64,000 nucleotides of DNA from Lachnospiraceae bacterium AM93-12TA (GCA_027698105.1 JAQERH010000008.1:1-64000), one strand, 5' to 3'; shown: positions 1-8,799, numbered from the stretch's first letter. Notes: generated by a model from the letters alone, not told the origin. Made by a program: numbers and translations.

Positions 1-47
1 TTCATAACGTTTTGTGCCTGAGCGAAGCGAAAGGAATGGATATAAAA

Positions 48-320
48 ATGAAATTTGCATATCCGGCAGTATTTACACAGAAACAGAATGGAGGGTATAC
101 AGTTGTATTTCCTGATCTGGAAGGCTGCGCCGCAGAGGGAGACACTCTGGAGGAGGCGATTGAAAAGGCGAAGGAGGCAGAGGAGGCATGGATTCAGGTT
201 GAGCTGGAGGACACCTGGGAGCTTCCGGGAATCAGCCATAGAGATGACATGGAGCTTCCGGAAGGAAGTTTTATGAGAGAAGTAGCTGTAAGGATTAAGC
301 TGGTGGATGATTACGACTAG
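48..320 (+). CDS. HicB-family antitoxin-like protein
   Basis: About 90 residues. The N-terminus reads MKFAYPAVFTQ, then GGYTVVFPDLEGCAAEGDT and a helix EEAIEKAKEA, which is the compact HicB fold (partial RNase-H-like) of type II toxin-antitoxin antitoxins. I chose ATG at 48 because HicB proteins usually begin just before the YPAVF strand; ATG at 36 and TTG at 12 are in frame, and the AAGGA at 31-35 does not decide between them. There is no HicA toxin downstream; a partner could lie upstream, outside the window. No DNA-binding domain is evident after the HicB core, so it could be an orphan. Family call fairly sure, function inferred. Confidence 0.75.
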   Translation: MKFAYPAVFTQKQNGGYTVVFPDLEGCAAEGDTLEEAIEKAKEAEEAWIQVELEDTWELPGISHRDDMELPEGSFMREVAVRIKLVDDYD

Positions 321-373
321 AAACTGCAGCTGCAAAAAAAGATAAAAAATTACAAAAAATATAAAAAAAGTAG

Positions 374-402
374 TTGACGGGAGTTAGAACCTATAGTATA
401 AT
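374..402 (+). promoter_or_regulatory. Sigma-A promoter of tRNA-Gln
   Basis: TTGACG at 374-379 and a perfect TATAAT at 397-402 are separated by 17 bases. The predicted start near 409 is a few bases before the mature tRNA 5' end at 415. Confidence 0.85.
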
Positions 403-414
403 AACACTCGTTGT

Positions 415-486
415 TGGGGTATCGCCAAATGGTAAGGCAACGGACTCTGACTCCGTCATTTCAAGGTTCGAATCCTTGTACCCCAG
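415..486 (+). tRNA. tRNA-Gln (anticodon CTG)
   Basis: A 72-base cloverleaf. The acceptor stem TGGGGTA (415-421) pairs with TACCCCA (479-485), followed by discriminator G486. The anticodon stem ACGGA/TCCGT encloses loop CTCTGAC, giving anticodon CTG. The T arm contains GGTTCGAATCC. CCA is not encoded. It sits alone between its own promoter and terminator. Confidence 0.95.
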
Positions 487-500
487 TTAAATGGGAAGAG

Positions 501-542
501 GCATCAGTTTTCTGAAGAAACAGAAAGCTGGTGCTTTTTTTG
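501..542 (+). terminator. Rho-independent terminator after tRNA-Gln
   Basis: A 14-base-pair stem with G-U pairs (501-514 with 521-534) and loop AAGAAA is followed by a run of seven T. Confidence 0.85.
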
Positions 543-846
543 TGCCATTCCCTTTCCGTTCAATCCGTCCTGCAAAACCTCTGAAATTCATTTCTGATTG
601 TGAAATTTCCACAGAAATTATTTCGCATAGAGGAAAGCGCAGAAGATTCTAATGATTTTATATGGAATCAAGGGAAGGATGGATAAAATATTTGGCACAT
701 TGAACAGTTTTCCAGACACGGCTTGCAAGATCGACAAAAAAGGATACATTTTTTGGCAGTTGAGACAATAGTCTGCCCTGAAGAACCATGATATAATGAG
801 CGAAAATACAAAAAGAACGCTGCAGGCGGGGTGAGGAGGAACATGG
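543..846 (+). promoter_or_regulatory. Non-coding region with extended -10 promoter for the MalK-like gene
   Basis: About 300 bases without a convincing gene on either strand. TATAAT at 792-797 is preceded by TG at 789-790 (extended -10). No good -35 lies 17 bases upstream; TTGAGA at 760 and TTGGCA at 753 are at the wrong distance. A strong GAGGAGG ribosome site follows at about 832-838. I see no other structure here. Confidence 0.5.
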
Positions 847-1956
847 ATGGCAGGATTGTCGCTGAAGAATGTTACAAAATATTATCAAAATGGGCATGTG
901 GCAGTGAGGGATTTTACTCTTGATATAGCGGATTCGGAATTTGTAGTTTTAGTGGGACCGGAGGGATGCGGACGCTCTACAGTGCTGCGTATGATTGCGG
1001 GACTGGAGGATATCTCTTCCGGAGAGCTTCTGATAGACGGAAGAAGAATGAATGAGGAGGGAACCAGGGAGAGAGAGGTAGCCATGCTCTTTGAAAACTG
1101 TGTTCTTTATCCCCGGATGTCTGTTTACGAAAATATGGCCTTTGGACTCAGACTGAAACGTCTGCCGGAGAAGGAGATTGACCAGATGGTGCGTTCCATG
1201 GCACAGCACCTGGCTCTGACTGATATGCTGGACGTCCTGCCAGACCAGCTGACAGAGGCACAGAGACAGCTTGCAGCGGTGGGAAGAGCCCTTGTGAGAA
1301 GCCCCAGGGTATTTTTAATGGACAGACCATTTTCCAGCAGAAATGCAAAGATACGGGAAGATATGCAGAATGAACTGACGGCTCTCTATCGAACCCTTAA
1401 AACCACCTCCATTTACGCTACGGGAGATCCTGTGGAGGCTATGAAAATGGGAACCAAGGTGGTGGTGATGAACGAAGGAACGATTCAGCAGGCCGGCACT
1501 CCTGAGGAAATTTATGATGTGCCTGCCAACCGTTTCGTAGCCCGCTTTATGGGAAATCCGGGAGTAAATATCCTGGAGGCTCGGATTAGGGAAGAAAACG
1601 GGCAGCTCTGGGCTGACCTGAAAGATGCCCAGGTGAAACTTCCGGAAATCTTTTTCGAGCGGCTGAAACAGGGAGGATACGCAGGGGAAGAAATTTCTCT
1701 CGGCATCCGGCCGGAGCATGTTTTCCTCGGAAGCAGAGATCCAAAGGATCCGTCTAACGAGGTGTATACCATCTCAGGAGAGAACTGCCAGCTTTCAGAA
1801 GATGGCCTTCTTCTGACCATGGCAGGAGAAGATGGAATTTTTACAATCCGTCTTTCAGAGCCTGAAAAGGGGCAGCTGGGAGATACAGTAAGCTGTTATA
1901 TGAATAAGAACCATCTGCTTTTCTTTGATAAGGAGACAGGACGGATTATTTTATAG
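847..1956 (+). CDS. Degenerate MalK/UgpC-type ABC ATPase (predicted pseudo-ATPase)
   Basis: 369 residues, full length for the MalK/MsmK/UgpC family: nucleotide-binding domain (about 1-235) followed by the TOBE regulatory domain with GIRPEH. The catalytic motifs are almost all altered. Walker A is GPEGCGRST with Arg43 in place of Lys; the Q-loop residue is Glu83 in LFENC; the signature is LTEAQ (135-139) instead of LSGGQ; the Walker B glutamate is Arg160 in LMDRP; the D-loop is SSRN; the switch His is Gly193 in ATGDP. The reading frame is intact, with a strong ribosome site. No permease or binding protein is adjacent; a CdaR/PucR regulator follows. I infer a non-hydrolysing regulatory or scaffold protein derived from a sugar-importer ATPase. 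Confidence 0.85.
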   Translation: MAGLSLKNVTKYYQNGHVAVRDFTLDIADSEFVVLVGPEGCGRSTVLRMIAGLEDISSGELLIDGRRMNEEGTREREVAMLFENCVLYPRMSVYENMAFGLRLKRLPEKEIDQMVRSMAQHLALTDMLDVLPDQLTEAQRQLAAVGRALVRSPRVFLMDRPFSSRNAKIREDMQNELTALYRTLKTTSIYATGDPVEAMKMGTKVVVMNEGTIQQAGTPEEIYDVPANRFVARFMGNPGVNILEARIREENGQLWADLKDAQVKLPEIFFERLKQGGYAGEEISLGIRPEHVFLGSRDPKDPSNEVYTISGENCQLSEDGLLLTMAGEDGIFTIRLSEPEKGQLGDTVSCYMNKNHLLFFDKETGRIIL

Positions 1957-1986
1957 GTATTGATTTTATAGAAGGAAGTACATCAG

Positions 1987-2045
1987 CAGGAGAAATTTTC
2001 CGGCCAGCCAGTCTGAAAGAGCCGGGAACTTTCTCCTGTTTGTCC
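1987..2045 (+). terminator. Terminator after the MalK-like gene
   Basis: Arms around 1987-2004 (CAGGAGAAA then TTCCGGC) pair with GCCGGGAA and TTTCTCCTG ending at 2038; T-rich sequence follows to about 2050. Confidence 0.6.
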
Positions 2046-2159
2046 TTTTTGGGAAAAATTACACATATTTTTTAGGAAGAATTGATAATTTCCCTTTCAT
2101 TTTTCCTCATTTTGCATTAATATAGTAATCAGGGAAAATTTAGAAAAGGAGAGAAGGCT

Positions 2160-3248
2160 ATGATATCAAATCAGATACTCCAGACAAATATAGAGGGATT
2201 AAAGGGGATTACAAGAGTCGATCTGTGCATCTGTGACACAGAAGGAAAGATCCTGGCCTCCACATTTGCTGGTGCAGAAGAGTATGAACATGCGATTCTT
2301 GCGTTTGTGGAATCGCCGGCAGACAGCCAGGTGCTTCAGGGACACCAGTTTTTCAAGGTATTTGACGAACATCAGCTGGAGTACGTCCTGCTTGCCAAAG
2401 GGGGAAGCGACGACGTCTACATGGTGGGCAAGATGGCGGCCTTCCAGATCCAGAATCTGTTAGTTGCGTATAAAGAGAGGTTTGACAAGGATAATTTCGT
2501 CAAGAACCTGCTTCTTGACAATCTGCTTCTGGTAGACATTTATAACAGGGCCAAGAAGCTTCATATTGAAACGAACGTAAAGCGGGTTGTATTTATTATC
2601 GAAACACAGATGGAAAAGGACGGAAACGCTCTGGAAACAGTGCGAAGCCTTTTCTCATCCAAGTCCAAGGATTTTATTACAGCGGTGGATGAGAAAAATA
2701 TTATTCTGGTCAGAGAGGTGAAGCCGGGAGAAACTTATGGCGATCTGGAGAAAACTGCGAATATGCTGCTGGATATGCTTAATACAGAAGCTATGTCCAA
2801 GGTAAACGTAGCGTTTGGAACGATTGTTAATGAGATTAAGGATGTATCCCGTTCTTACAAAGAGGCCAAGATGGCTTTGGATGTAGGAAAAATCTTTTAC
2901 AGCACGAAAAATGTGGTGGCATACAGCAAACTGGGTATCGGCCGTCTGATCTATCAGCTTCCGCTTCCTCTGTGCCGCATGTTCATTAAGGAAATTTTTG
3001 ACGGTAAATCTCCGGATGATTTTGATGAAGAGACACTGACGACGATTAATAAGTTTTTTGAGAACAGCCTGAATGTGTCTGAGACTTCCAGACAGCTTTA
3101 CATTCACAGAAATACTCTGGTGTACCGCCTGGATAAGCTTCAGAAGAGCACAGGACTGGATCTGCGTGTCTTTGAGGACGCTATTACCTTCAAAATTGCC
3201 CTTATGGTTGTGAAATATATGAAATATATGGAAAATCTGGACTATTAA
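2160..3248 (+). CDS. CdaR/PucR-family transcriptional regulator
   Basis: 362 residues. The N-terminal 100 or so resemble a small sensory domain (DLCICDTEGKILAST). A central GGDEF-like region (about 130-260) of the CdaR type follows, and the C-terminus has the PucR helix-turn-helix (HTH_30): NVSETSRQLYIHRNTLVYRLDKLQKSTGLDLR. Proteins of this family act as activators or repressors of sugar-acid or purine catabolism. Here it sits between a degenerate sugar-ABC ATPase and the ftsEX operon, so no target is obvious. Pairing with the MalK-like protein as a regulatory couple is conjecture. Confidence 0.88.
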   Translation: MISNQILQTNIEGLKGITRVDLCICDTEGKILASTFAGAEEYEHAILAFVESPADSQVLQGHQFFKVFDEHQLEYVLLAKGGSDDVYMVGKMAAFQIQNLLVAYKERFDKDNFVKNLLLDNLLLVDIYNRAKKLHIETNVKRVVFIIETQMEKDGNALETVRSLFSSKSKDFITAVDEKNIILVREVKPGETYGDLEKTANMLLDMLNTEAMSKVNVAFGTIVNEIKDVSRSYKEAKMALDVGKIFYSTKNVVAYSKLGIGRLIYQLPLPLCRMFIKEIFDGKSPDDFDEETLTTINKFFENSLNVSETSRQLYIHRNTLVYRLDKLQKSTGLDLRVFEDAITFKIALMVVKYMKYMENLDY

Positions 3249-3277
3249 GAAGAAGGAAAATAAAATAAACAAAAGCT

Positions 3278-3342
3278 GACTGCTGCAGTATGTGAGGGGG
3301 AACTATTGTGCGGATGACGCAGCCTCATGTATTGCAGCAGTT
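3278..3342 (+). other. Long stem-loop in the ftsE leader
   Basis: Arms 3278-3297 and 3323-3342 form 20 consecutive pairs, four of them G-U, around a 25-base loop. There is no T run after the 3' arm, so it is not a standard terminator. It lies 41 bases before the ftsE start, between the regulator gene and ftsE. Confidence 0.6.
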
Positions 3343-3383
3343 TATCGCAGTGCAGACAGGCGCCAGAGAAACGGGAGAACAGT

Positions 3384-4277
3384 ATGATAGAGATCAAAAA
3401 TCTCAATAAAACATATGACAATAAAAATAAAGCCCTGAAAAATATCAATATTCATATTGAACAGGGAGAATTTGTATTCATTATGGGGCGCAGCGGCTCC
3501 GGCAAATCCACGCTGATGAAAATTCTGCTCAAAGAGGTGGAGCCAACCTCCGGGCAGGTGATTGTCAATGATATGGAGCTTGGAAAGATGCCCAGACGCT
3601 ATGTGCCGAAGTACAGGAAAATGCTGGGAGTGGTATTCCAGGATTTCCGCCTTCTGAAGCATATGACAGTCTATGAAAACGTGGCCTTTGCACAGCGGGT
3701 TCTGGGACTGCCGGTTCGGAAAATCAAAGAGAATGTCCCGGCTATTTTGAGGCAGGTGGGACTTTCCTCCAAATATAAATCCTACCCGGATCAGCTGTCA
3801 GGAGGCGAACAGCAGCGAGTAGCGATTGCCAGAGCCTTGATTAATAATCCTGCTGTACTTCTGGCAGATGAACCTACAGGAAACCTGGATGCCCATAATT
3901 CCATGGAGATTATGGGGCTTCTGGAGCAGATCAATCGGAGAGGCACTACAGTAGTAGTAGTCACCCACAGCCATGAAATTGTAGAGCGGATGGGAAAACG
4001 CGTCATTACCATTGATCGGGGAACCGTAGTGAGCGATGAAGTTATGCCTCCATGGGATTACGGCGAGCTGCAGGTAGACGAGCTGCATACCAGGCACGGT
4101 GAATCCGGGCAGGATCTGGGCTGGTATGGAGGAAATGGAAGTGTAGTGCTTCCAGAGCGGGAGGAGGATACCGGCTGGGAACGGACTTCCCGTGAGATGG
4201 AGGGTGAAAAAACCGTTCCGTTCAGGGAGCTGAGCAAGCGGCGGAAACGAGGCAGAAAAAGAGGAAAACAGGGATGA
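3384..4277 (+). CDS. ftsE: Cell division ATP-binding protein FtsE
   Basis: 297 residues. ABC ATPase with intact motifs: Walker A GRSGSGKST, Q-loop VVFQDFRLL, signature LSGGEQQRVAIARAL, Walker B LLADEPTGNLD and switch His in VTHSHE. FtsE drives conformational change in FtsX to activate peptidoglycan hydrolases at the division site. Start ATG 3384 follows GGGAG; an upstream in-frame extension lacks a ribosome site. After the usual C-terminus (RGTVVSDE) there is an unusual tail of about 70 residues, first acidic, then strongly basic (ELSKRRKRGRKRGKQG). It overlaps ftsX by ATGA. Confidence 0.95.
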   Translation: MIEIKNLNKTYDNKNKALKNINIHIEQGEFVFIMGRSGSGKSTLMKILLKEVEPTSGQVIVNDMELGKMPRRYVPKYRKMLGVVFQDFRLLKHMTVYENVAFAQRVLGLPVRKIKENVPAILRQVGLSSKYKSYPDQLSGGEQQRVAIARALINNPAVLLADEPTGNLDAHNSMEIMGLLEQINRRGTTVVVVTHSHEIVERMGKRVITIDRGTVVSDEVMPPWDYGELQVDELHTRHGESGQDLGWYGGNGSVVLPEREEDTGWERTSREMEGEKTVPFRELSKRRKRGRKRGKQG

Positions 4278-5182
4278 GAATAGGCACATTTTGGTACTGC
4301 CTGAAGGAAGGCATTAAAAATATAGGCAAAAACATATGGTTTTCACTGGCATCTATGGCCATTATTTCTGCCTGTATTTTTTTATTCTGTATTTTTTTCT
4401 CACTGGTGGCGAATGTCCAGTATATGGTGAGAAATATCGAGACAACGGTGGGAATCACTGTATTTTTCGACGAGAATATGGATGCCGCACAGATCGAGGC
4501 GGCAGGGGAAGAGATAGCAAAGCGGCCGGAGGTGCAGGAGTGTACCTATGTCTCCCCGGAGGAGGCCTGGGACTCCTTTAAGGCAGATTATTTTGAGGGA
4601 ATGGAGGAACTGGCGGCAGGATTTGAAGAGGATAATCCTTTAGCTGATTCTGCGTCCTACACTGTTTTTTTGAAAGATCTGACCCAGCAGGAGGAGATGG
4701 TTTCCTGGCTGAAATCCCTGGAGGGAGTGAGAAGAGTCAATTACTCCAAGGATGTGGCGGCTGGAATGACAGATTTCAACCGAATGCTGGGCGGAGTATC
4801 GTTAAGCATTATTCTGCTTCTTCTGGCAGTAGCAGTCTTCCTGATCAGCAATACGATCCGGACAGCGGCTTCCTTCCGAAAGAATGAGAACCGGATTATG
4901 CGCCTGATTGGAGCTACGAATTTTATGATTCGCTCTCCTTTTGTGGTGGAGGGAATCATCATCGGTCTGGCAGGGGCGGCAGTTCCTCTGGGCCTCATCT
5001 ATGTGGTCTATAAGCAGGCAGCTATTTATCTGGAGCAGAATTTTAAACAGATTTCCAACCTGATTGTCTTTATTCCGATCCAGGAGATCTTTCCCTATAT
5101 GGCGGGAGTGGCCATGGCTCTGGGAGTGGGAATCGGTTTTGTGGGAAGCTTTTTCACAATCCGCAGGCATCTGAAGGTATAG
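4274..5182 (+). CDS. ftsX: Cell division protein FtsX
   Basis: 302 residues with four predicted membrane segments: one near residues 20-42, a large extracellular loop (about 45-175), then three hydrophobic segments in the C-terminal half (FtsX/MacB-like permease domain). FtsX is the membrane partner of FtsE; its outer loop usually docks a coiled-coil hydrolase such as PcsB or CwlO. The next gene encodes just such a protein. Start ATG overlaps the ftsE stop. Confidence 0.95.
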   Translation: MRIGTFWYCLKEGIKNIGKNIWFSLASMAIISACIFLFCIFFSLVANVQYMVRNIETTVGITVFFDENMDAAQIEAAGEEIAKRPEVQECTYVSPEEAWDSFKADYFEGMEELAAGFEEDNPLADSASYTVFLKDLTQQEEMVSWLKSLEGVRRVNYSKDVAAGMTDFNRMLGGVSLSIILLLLAVAVFLISNTIRTAASFRKNENRIMRLIGATNFMIRSPFVVEGIIIGLAGAAVPLGLIYVVYKQAAIYLEQNFKQISNLIVFIPIQEIFPYMAGVAMALGVGIGFVGSFFTIRRHLKV

Positions 5183-5194
5183 GAGGGCATACGG

Positions 5195-6394
5195 ATGAGA
5201 AAAGGAAGATGGAAAGCAGGATTGATTCTTCTGGCGGCAGTACTCTGGGCTCTTCCCGCTCAGGCGGCGAAGAAGGGTGACATAGACAGCGCCAAGGATC
5301 AGATTTCTTCTCTGGAGGAAGAAAAAAAGAAGACAGAGGAGACCATTAAAAATCTGGAAGGGCTGAAAGCAGATACAGAGAGCTATGTAAGGCAGCTGGA
5401 TTCAGATCTGGAGAGGCTTGATAAGGAGCTGACTGCTCTTTCCGGGCAGATTACGGATAAGGAAGCCGAGATTAAGGAGACGAAAAGACAGCTGGAGGAG
5501 GCAAAGGAGACAGAGAGGGAGCAGTACGATTCCATGAAGCTGCGAATCAAATATATGTATGAGAAGGGAGATACCAGCTATCTGGATCTTCTCATGGAAT
5601 CAGGTTCCCTTTCTGAGATGTTAAACCGGGCAGAATACATTCAGAAAATTTCCTCCTATGACAGAAAGCAGCTGACCAGGTATGGTGAAATCAAGGATGG
5701 AATTGCAGAAAGCGAGAAAAAGCTGGAAGCAGAGCATACAGACCTTGTTGCGCTGAAGGATAAGACGGAGGCAAAGCAGAGTTCGGTAGAGCGTCTGGTC
5801 AGTGAAAAAACCCAGGAGCTTCAGAAATACCAGAACCAGATTTCTGCGAACGAGGCACAGCTGGCATCCTACCAGGCTGATATTAAGGCACAGGAAGACA
5901 GGATCAGGCAGATAGAAGCAGAGCTGAAACGGCAGGAGGAAGAAGAAAAAAAGAAGGCGGAAGCCCAGGGGCAGACGTATAAACCAGTCAGCATCGGGAA
6001 TATTAACTTTGTGTGGCCCTGCCCTTCCAGCAGCCGGATTACTTCTGCCTTCGGCAGCAGAACCTCTCCTACAGAGGGGGCGTCCAGCAATCACCAGGGA
6101 ATCGATATTGGAGCTGCGTCAGGAAGCGATATTATCGCTGCAGCAGACGGTACAGTAACGATTTCTACATATAGCTACTCGGCCGGAAACTACATTATGC
6201 TTAACCATGGAGGGGGAGTGTCTACGGTATATATGCACTGTTCCAAGCTCCTGGTATCGGCGGGAGATAAGGTGAAAAAGGGGCAGGTAATTGCTAAGGT
6301 GGGCTCAACAGGATATTCTACAGGTCCGCATCTTCATTTTGGGGTGAGACTGAACGGCAGCTATGTCAATCCATCCAAGTATGTGAGTCCATAG
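5195..6394 (+). CDS. PcsB/CwlO-like coiled-coil M23 peptidoglycan endopeptidase
   Basis: 399 residues. Signal peptide at 1-24 (LLAAVLWALPAQAA), a long Glu/Lys-rich coiled coil (about 28-250), then an M23/LytM domain with zinc ligands in NHQGIDIG and GPHLHFG, both intact. By analogy to PcsB or EnvC, the coiled coil contacts FtsX and the peptidase is released by FtsEX ATP hydrolysis. Unlike PcsB, whose catalytic domain is CHAP, this one is M23. It starts 12 bases after ftsX with AGGAGG upstream, so it is co-transcribed. Confidence 0.93.
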   Translation: MRKGRWKAGLILLAAVLWALPAQAAKKGDIDSAKDQISSLEEEKKKTEETIKNLEGLKADTESYVRQLDSDLERLDKELTALSGQITDKEAEIKETKRQLEEAKETEREQYDSMKLRIKYMYEKGDTSYLDLLMESGSLSEMLNRAEYIQKISSYDRKQLTRYGEIKDGIAESEKKLEAEHTDLVALKDKTEAKQSSVERLVSEKTQELQKYQNQISANEAQLASYQADIKAQEDRIRQIEAELKRQEEEEKKKAEAQGQTYKPVSIGNINFVWPCPSSSRITSAFGSRTSPTEGASSNHQGIDIGAASGSDIIAAADGTVTISTYSYSAGNYIMLNHGGGVSTVYMHCSKLLVSAGDKVKKGQVIAKVGSTGYSTGPHLHFGVRLNGSYVNPSKYVSP

Positions 6395-6426
6395 CAGACT
6401 GGAATTAGACTTAGGAGGCTTAAAAG

Positions 6427-7668
6427 ATGGAACAAAGAAATAAATTCTGGAAGGGAGTCATGGCAGGCGTATTTGCCACAGCCTTTGTCTGTCTGGCAGC
6501 AGTGGCAGCTTCTGTGGGCATCTATATGTTCGGCAGCCAGACTCTTACAAGAGCGGAAGGCAGCTCTGGGACAGCTTCTGGAGAGGCGGTTTCCCTTGAT
6601 ATGGATCAGGTAAATAAAAAGCTGGATGTGATTCTGGATCTGATTCATGAAGTGTACCTGTTTGACACCGATCCGTCTCTGGAAGAGGCAGGCATCTACA
6701 AGGGATTAATGTACAGTCTGGGAGATCTGTATGCAGACTATTATACTCCGGAGGAGATGAAGGCAATGCAGGAGCAGACTACAGGAGAATATTGCGGAAT
6801 TGGAGCCCAGATTTCTCAGGATCGTCTGACCAATGTGTCTACTGTGATCAAGGTATATAAGGATTCTCCGGCAGAGGCGGGAGGCCTGCTCCCCGGCGAC
6901 ATTCTCTATAAGGTGGACGGCCAGGATGTCACTGCTATGGATCTGGAGATGATTGTGGATCAGCATGTACGCGGCGAGGAGAATACACCGGTTTCCATAA
7001 CTGTATACAGAGATGGAGAGGAAGTGGAGCTCTCCATGACTCGCCGGAAGCTGGAAATCCAGACGGTGGAGCATGAGATGCTGGATGACAAAACCGGTTA
7101 TCTGGAGGTAACAGAGTTTGATACAGTGACAGCGGATCAGTTTAAAGCAGGTATGGATCAGCTGACTTCCCAGGGAATGGAGCGTCTGGTGCTGGATCTG
7201 AGAAATAATCCAGGCGGTGAGCTGAATGCAGCTGTGGCGATGATTGACTATCTGCTTCCTGACGGGGAAACCATTGTCTCCATCGCTGACAAAAACGGCG
7301 AAGGGGAGACCTACAGCTCTGAGGACGGCCATCAGATGGATCTTCCTGTGGCGATTCTTGTAAACGGCAATTCTGCCAGCGCTTCTGAGGTGTTTACGGG
7401 AGCCATGAAGGATCATGAAAGGGCTGTGGTAGTGGGAACTACTACCTTTGGAAAGGGCATTGTCCAGTCTCTGTATACTCTGCAGGATGGAAGCGGAATC
7501 AAACTTACTACAGAGCATTACTACACTCCGGACGGAACGGACATTCACGGAGCTGGAATAGAGCCGGATGTAACGGTGGAGCTGAACGAAGGGCTGGAAA
7601 CGATGATTGAGATTCCAAAGGATCAGGATAATCAGCTTCAGGCTGCTTTGGAGGCGCTGAATCAATAA
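6427..7668 (+). CDS. Carboxyl-terminal processing protease, S41 family (CtpA/CtpB-like)
   Basis: 413 residues: N-terminal membrane anchor (about 9-36), PDZ domain (about 105-190) and S41 catalytic domain. Ser318 in NSASASE and Lys343 in TFGKGIVQ form the Ser/Lys dyad, 25 residues apart as in Bacillus CtpB. The active site faces outside. Position after ftsEX and the M23 peptidase suggests that it trims envelope hydrolases or their regulators. Last gene of the operon; a strong terminator follows. Confidence 0.93.
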   Translation: MEQRNKFWKGVMAGVFATAFVCLAAVAASVGIYMFGSQTLTRAEGSSGTASGEAVSLDMDQVNKKLDVILDLIHEVYLFDTDPSLEEAGIYKGLMYSLGDLYADYYTPEEMKAMQEQTTGEYCGIGAQISQDRLTNVSTVIKVYKDSPAEAGGLLPGDILYKVDGQDVTAMDLEMIVDQHVRGEENTPVSITVYRDGEEVELSMTRRKLEIQTVEHEMLDDKTGYLEVTEFDTVTADQFKAGMDQLTSQGMERLVLDLRNNPGGELNAAVAMIDYLLPDGETIVSIADKNGEGETYSSEDGHQMDLPVAILVNGNSASASEVFTGAMKDHERAVVVGTTTFGKGIVQSLYTLQDGSGIKLTTEHYYTPDGTDIHGAGIEPDVTVELNEGLETMIEIPKDQDNQLQAALEALNQ

Positions 7669-7678
7669 TTCTAAAATA

Positions 7679-7746
7679 AAAGGGAAGAAAAGAAATTTTC
7701 CTTATTCCAATTGGAAGTCACCGGAAAATTTCTTTTCTTCCCTTTA
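7679..7746. terminator. Bidirectional terminator
   Basis: Arms of 23 bases (7679-7701 and 7722-7744) are almost perfectly complementary, with A-rich and T-rich flanks, between the convergent ctpB-like and threonine aldolase genes. Confidence 0.85.
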
Positions 7747-7749
7747 TGT

Positions 7750-8799
7750 TTACTTTGAGATATGTTTAAGAGCGTTTAAAAGATTCTCTGCCGCTTCTTT
7801 TGGAGTGGCCCAGGAGGTTACCAGGCGGACAGCGGTATGGTTTTCGTCTACCTTTTTTTCACAGAGACCGCCCCACTGTTTTATCAGAACTTCTGCCAGT
7901 TCGTCATCTACAATAGGGAAGAGCTGGTTGGAGACGGAGGGGGTCAGGAAGGAGATCCCTCGTTCTGTGAGGCCCTGACGTATCAGTTCAGCTACTTCGT
8001 TGGCATGGGAGGCCATCTCATAAAACAGGCCGTCTGTGAAGAGCGTTTCAAACTGGATTCCTAAAAGCCAGCCCTTGGCTAAGAGAGCGCCATTCTGTTT
8101 TATCAGATATCGGAAATCCTCTTTGATATGCTCATTTTTTATTACCAGGGCTTCTCCCAGAAGAGCGCCGTTTTTTGTTCCGCCAATATAAAAGACATCG
8201 GTCAGCTCCGCCAGATCGGCCAGCGTCACATCGTTTACAGAGCTTGTGAGAGCAGAGCCAAGTCTGGCACCGTCCAGGAAAAGATAGAGATTGTTCCGGC
8301 GGCAGAGATGGCTTAAATCCTCCAGCTCTTTTTTTGTATACTGTGTACCCAGTTCTGTAGTATTGGAAATGTAGACCATCTTAGGCTGCACCATATGTTC
8401 GTCTGGATGAGAGGCCAGAGCCTTCTCAATTTCCGGAACAGTCAGCTTTCCATCTGTGTGGGGAATGGCGATTACCTTGTGGCCTGTAGCTTCAATGGCT
8501 CCGGTCTCATGGACATTTACATGGCCAGTAGAAGCGGCAATTACCGCCTGGTGTGGACGGAGAGCCGCGTCAATCACAGTCTTATTCGTCTGGGTTCCCC
8601 CTACCAGGAAGTGAACGGCTAAATCAGAACGGACACTGTCGGAGCCGCTGCACTCTTTTAGAATCAGTTCTCTGGCTTTCTCACAGTGAGAGTCCAGGCC
8701 ATAGCCGGAATTCTGAGAGAGATTTGCATTGATAAGAGCTTCTAAAATTCGAGGATGAGCGCCCTCGCTGTAATCGTTGGTAAATTTGTGAAAATTCAT
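7750..8799 (-). CDS. ltaE: Low-specificity L-threonine aldolase
   Basis: 349 residues. PLP fold-type I beta-eliminating lyase of the threonine aldolase family; opening NFHKFTNDYSEGAHPRILEAL, and PLP lysine in FYIGGTKNGALLGEA. It cleaves L-threonine or allo-threonine to glycine and acetaldehyde. Start ATG at 8799 follows a perfect AAGGAGGAAAC; a longer reading frame to 8907 has no ribosome site and crosses the promoter. Monocistronic, convergent with the ctpB-like gene. Confidence 0.92.
   Translation of the reverse strand: MNFHKFTNDYSEGAHPRILEALINANLSQNSGYGLDSHCEKARELILKECSGSDSVRSDLAVHFLVGGTQTNKTVIDAALRPHQAVIAASTGHVNVHETGAIEATGHKVIAIPHTDGKLTVPEIEKALASHPDEHMVQPKMVYISNTTELGTQYTKKELEDLSHLCRRNNLYLFLDGARLGSALTSSVNDVTLADLAELTDVFYIGGTKNGALLGEALVIKNEHIKEDFRYLIKQNGALLAKGWLLGIQFETLFTDGLFYEMASHANEVAELIRQGLTERGISFLTPSVSNQLFPIVDDELAEVLIKQWGGLCEKKVDENHTAVRLVTSWATPKEAAENLLNALKHISK

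Noticed and set aside
415..486. tRNA-Gln as an integration site of a mobile element
   Set aside because: No integrase, no repeat of the tRNA 3' end in the window and no change in gene style around it.
6706..7665. 319-codon open frame on the minus strand
   Set aside because: It lies entirely opposite the S41 protease gene, is rich in His, Leu and Ser as antisense frames of this GC often are, and has no ribosome site or family motif.
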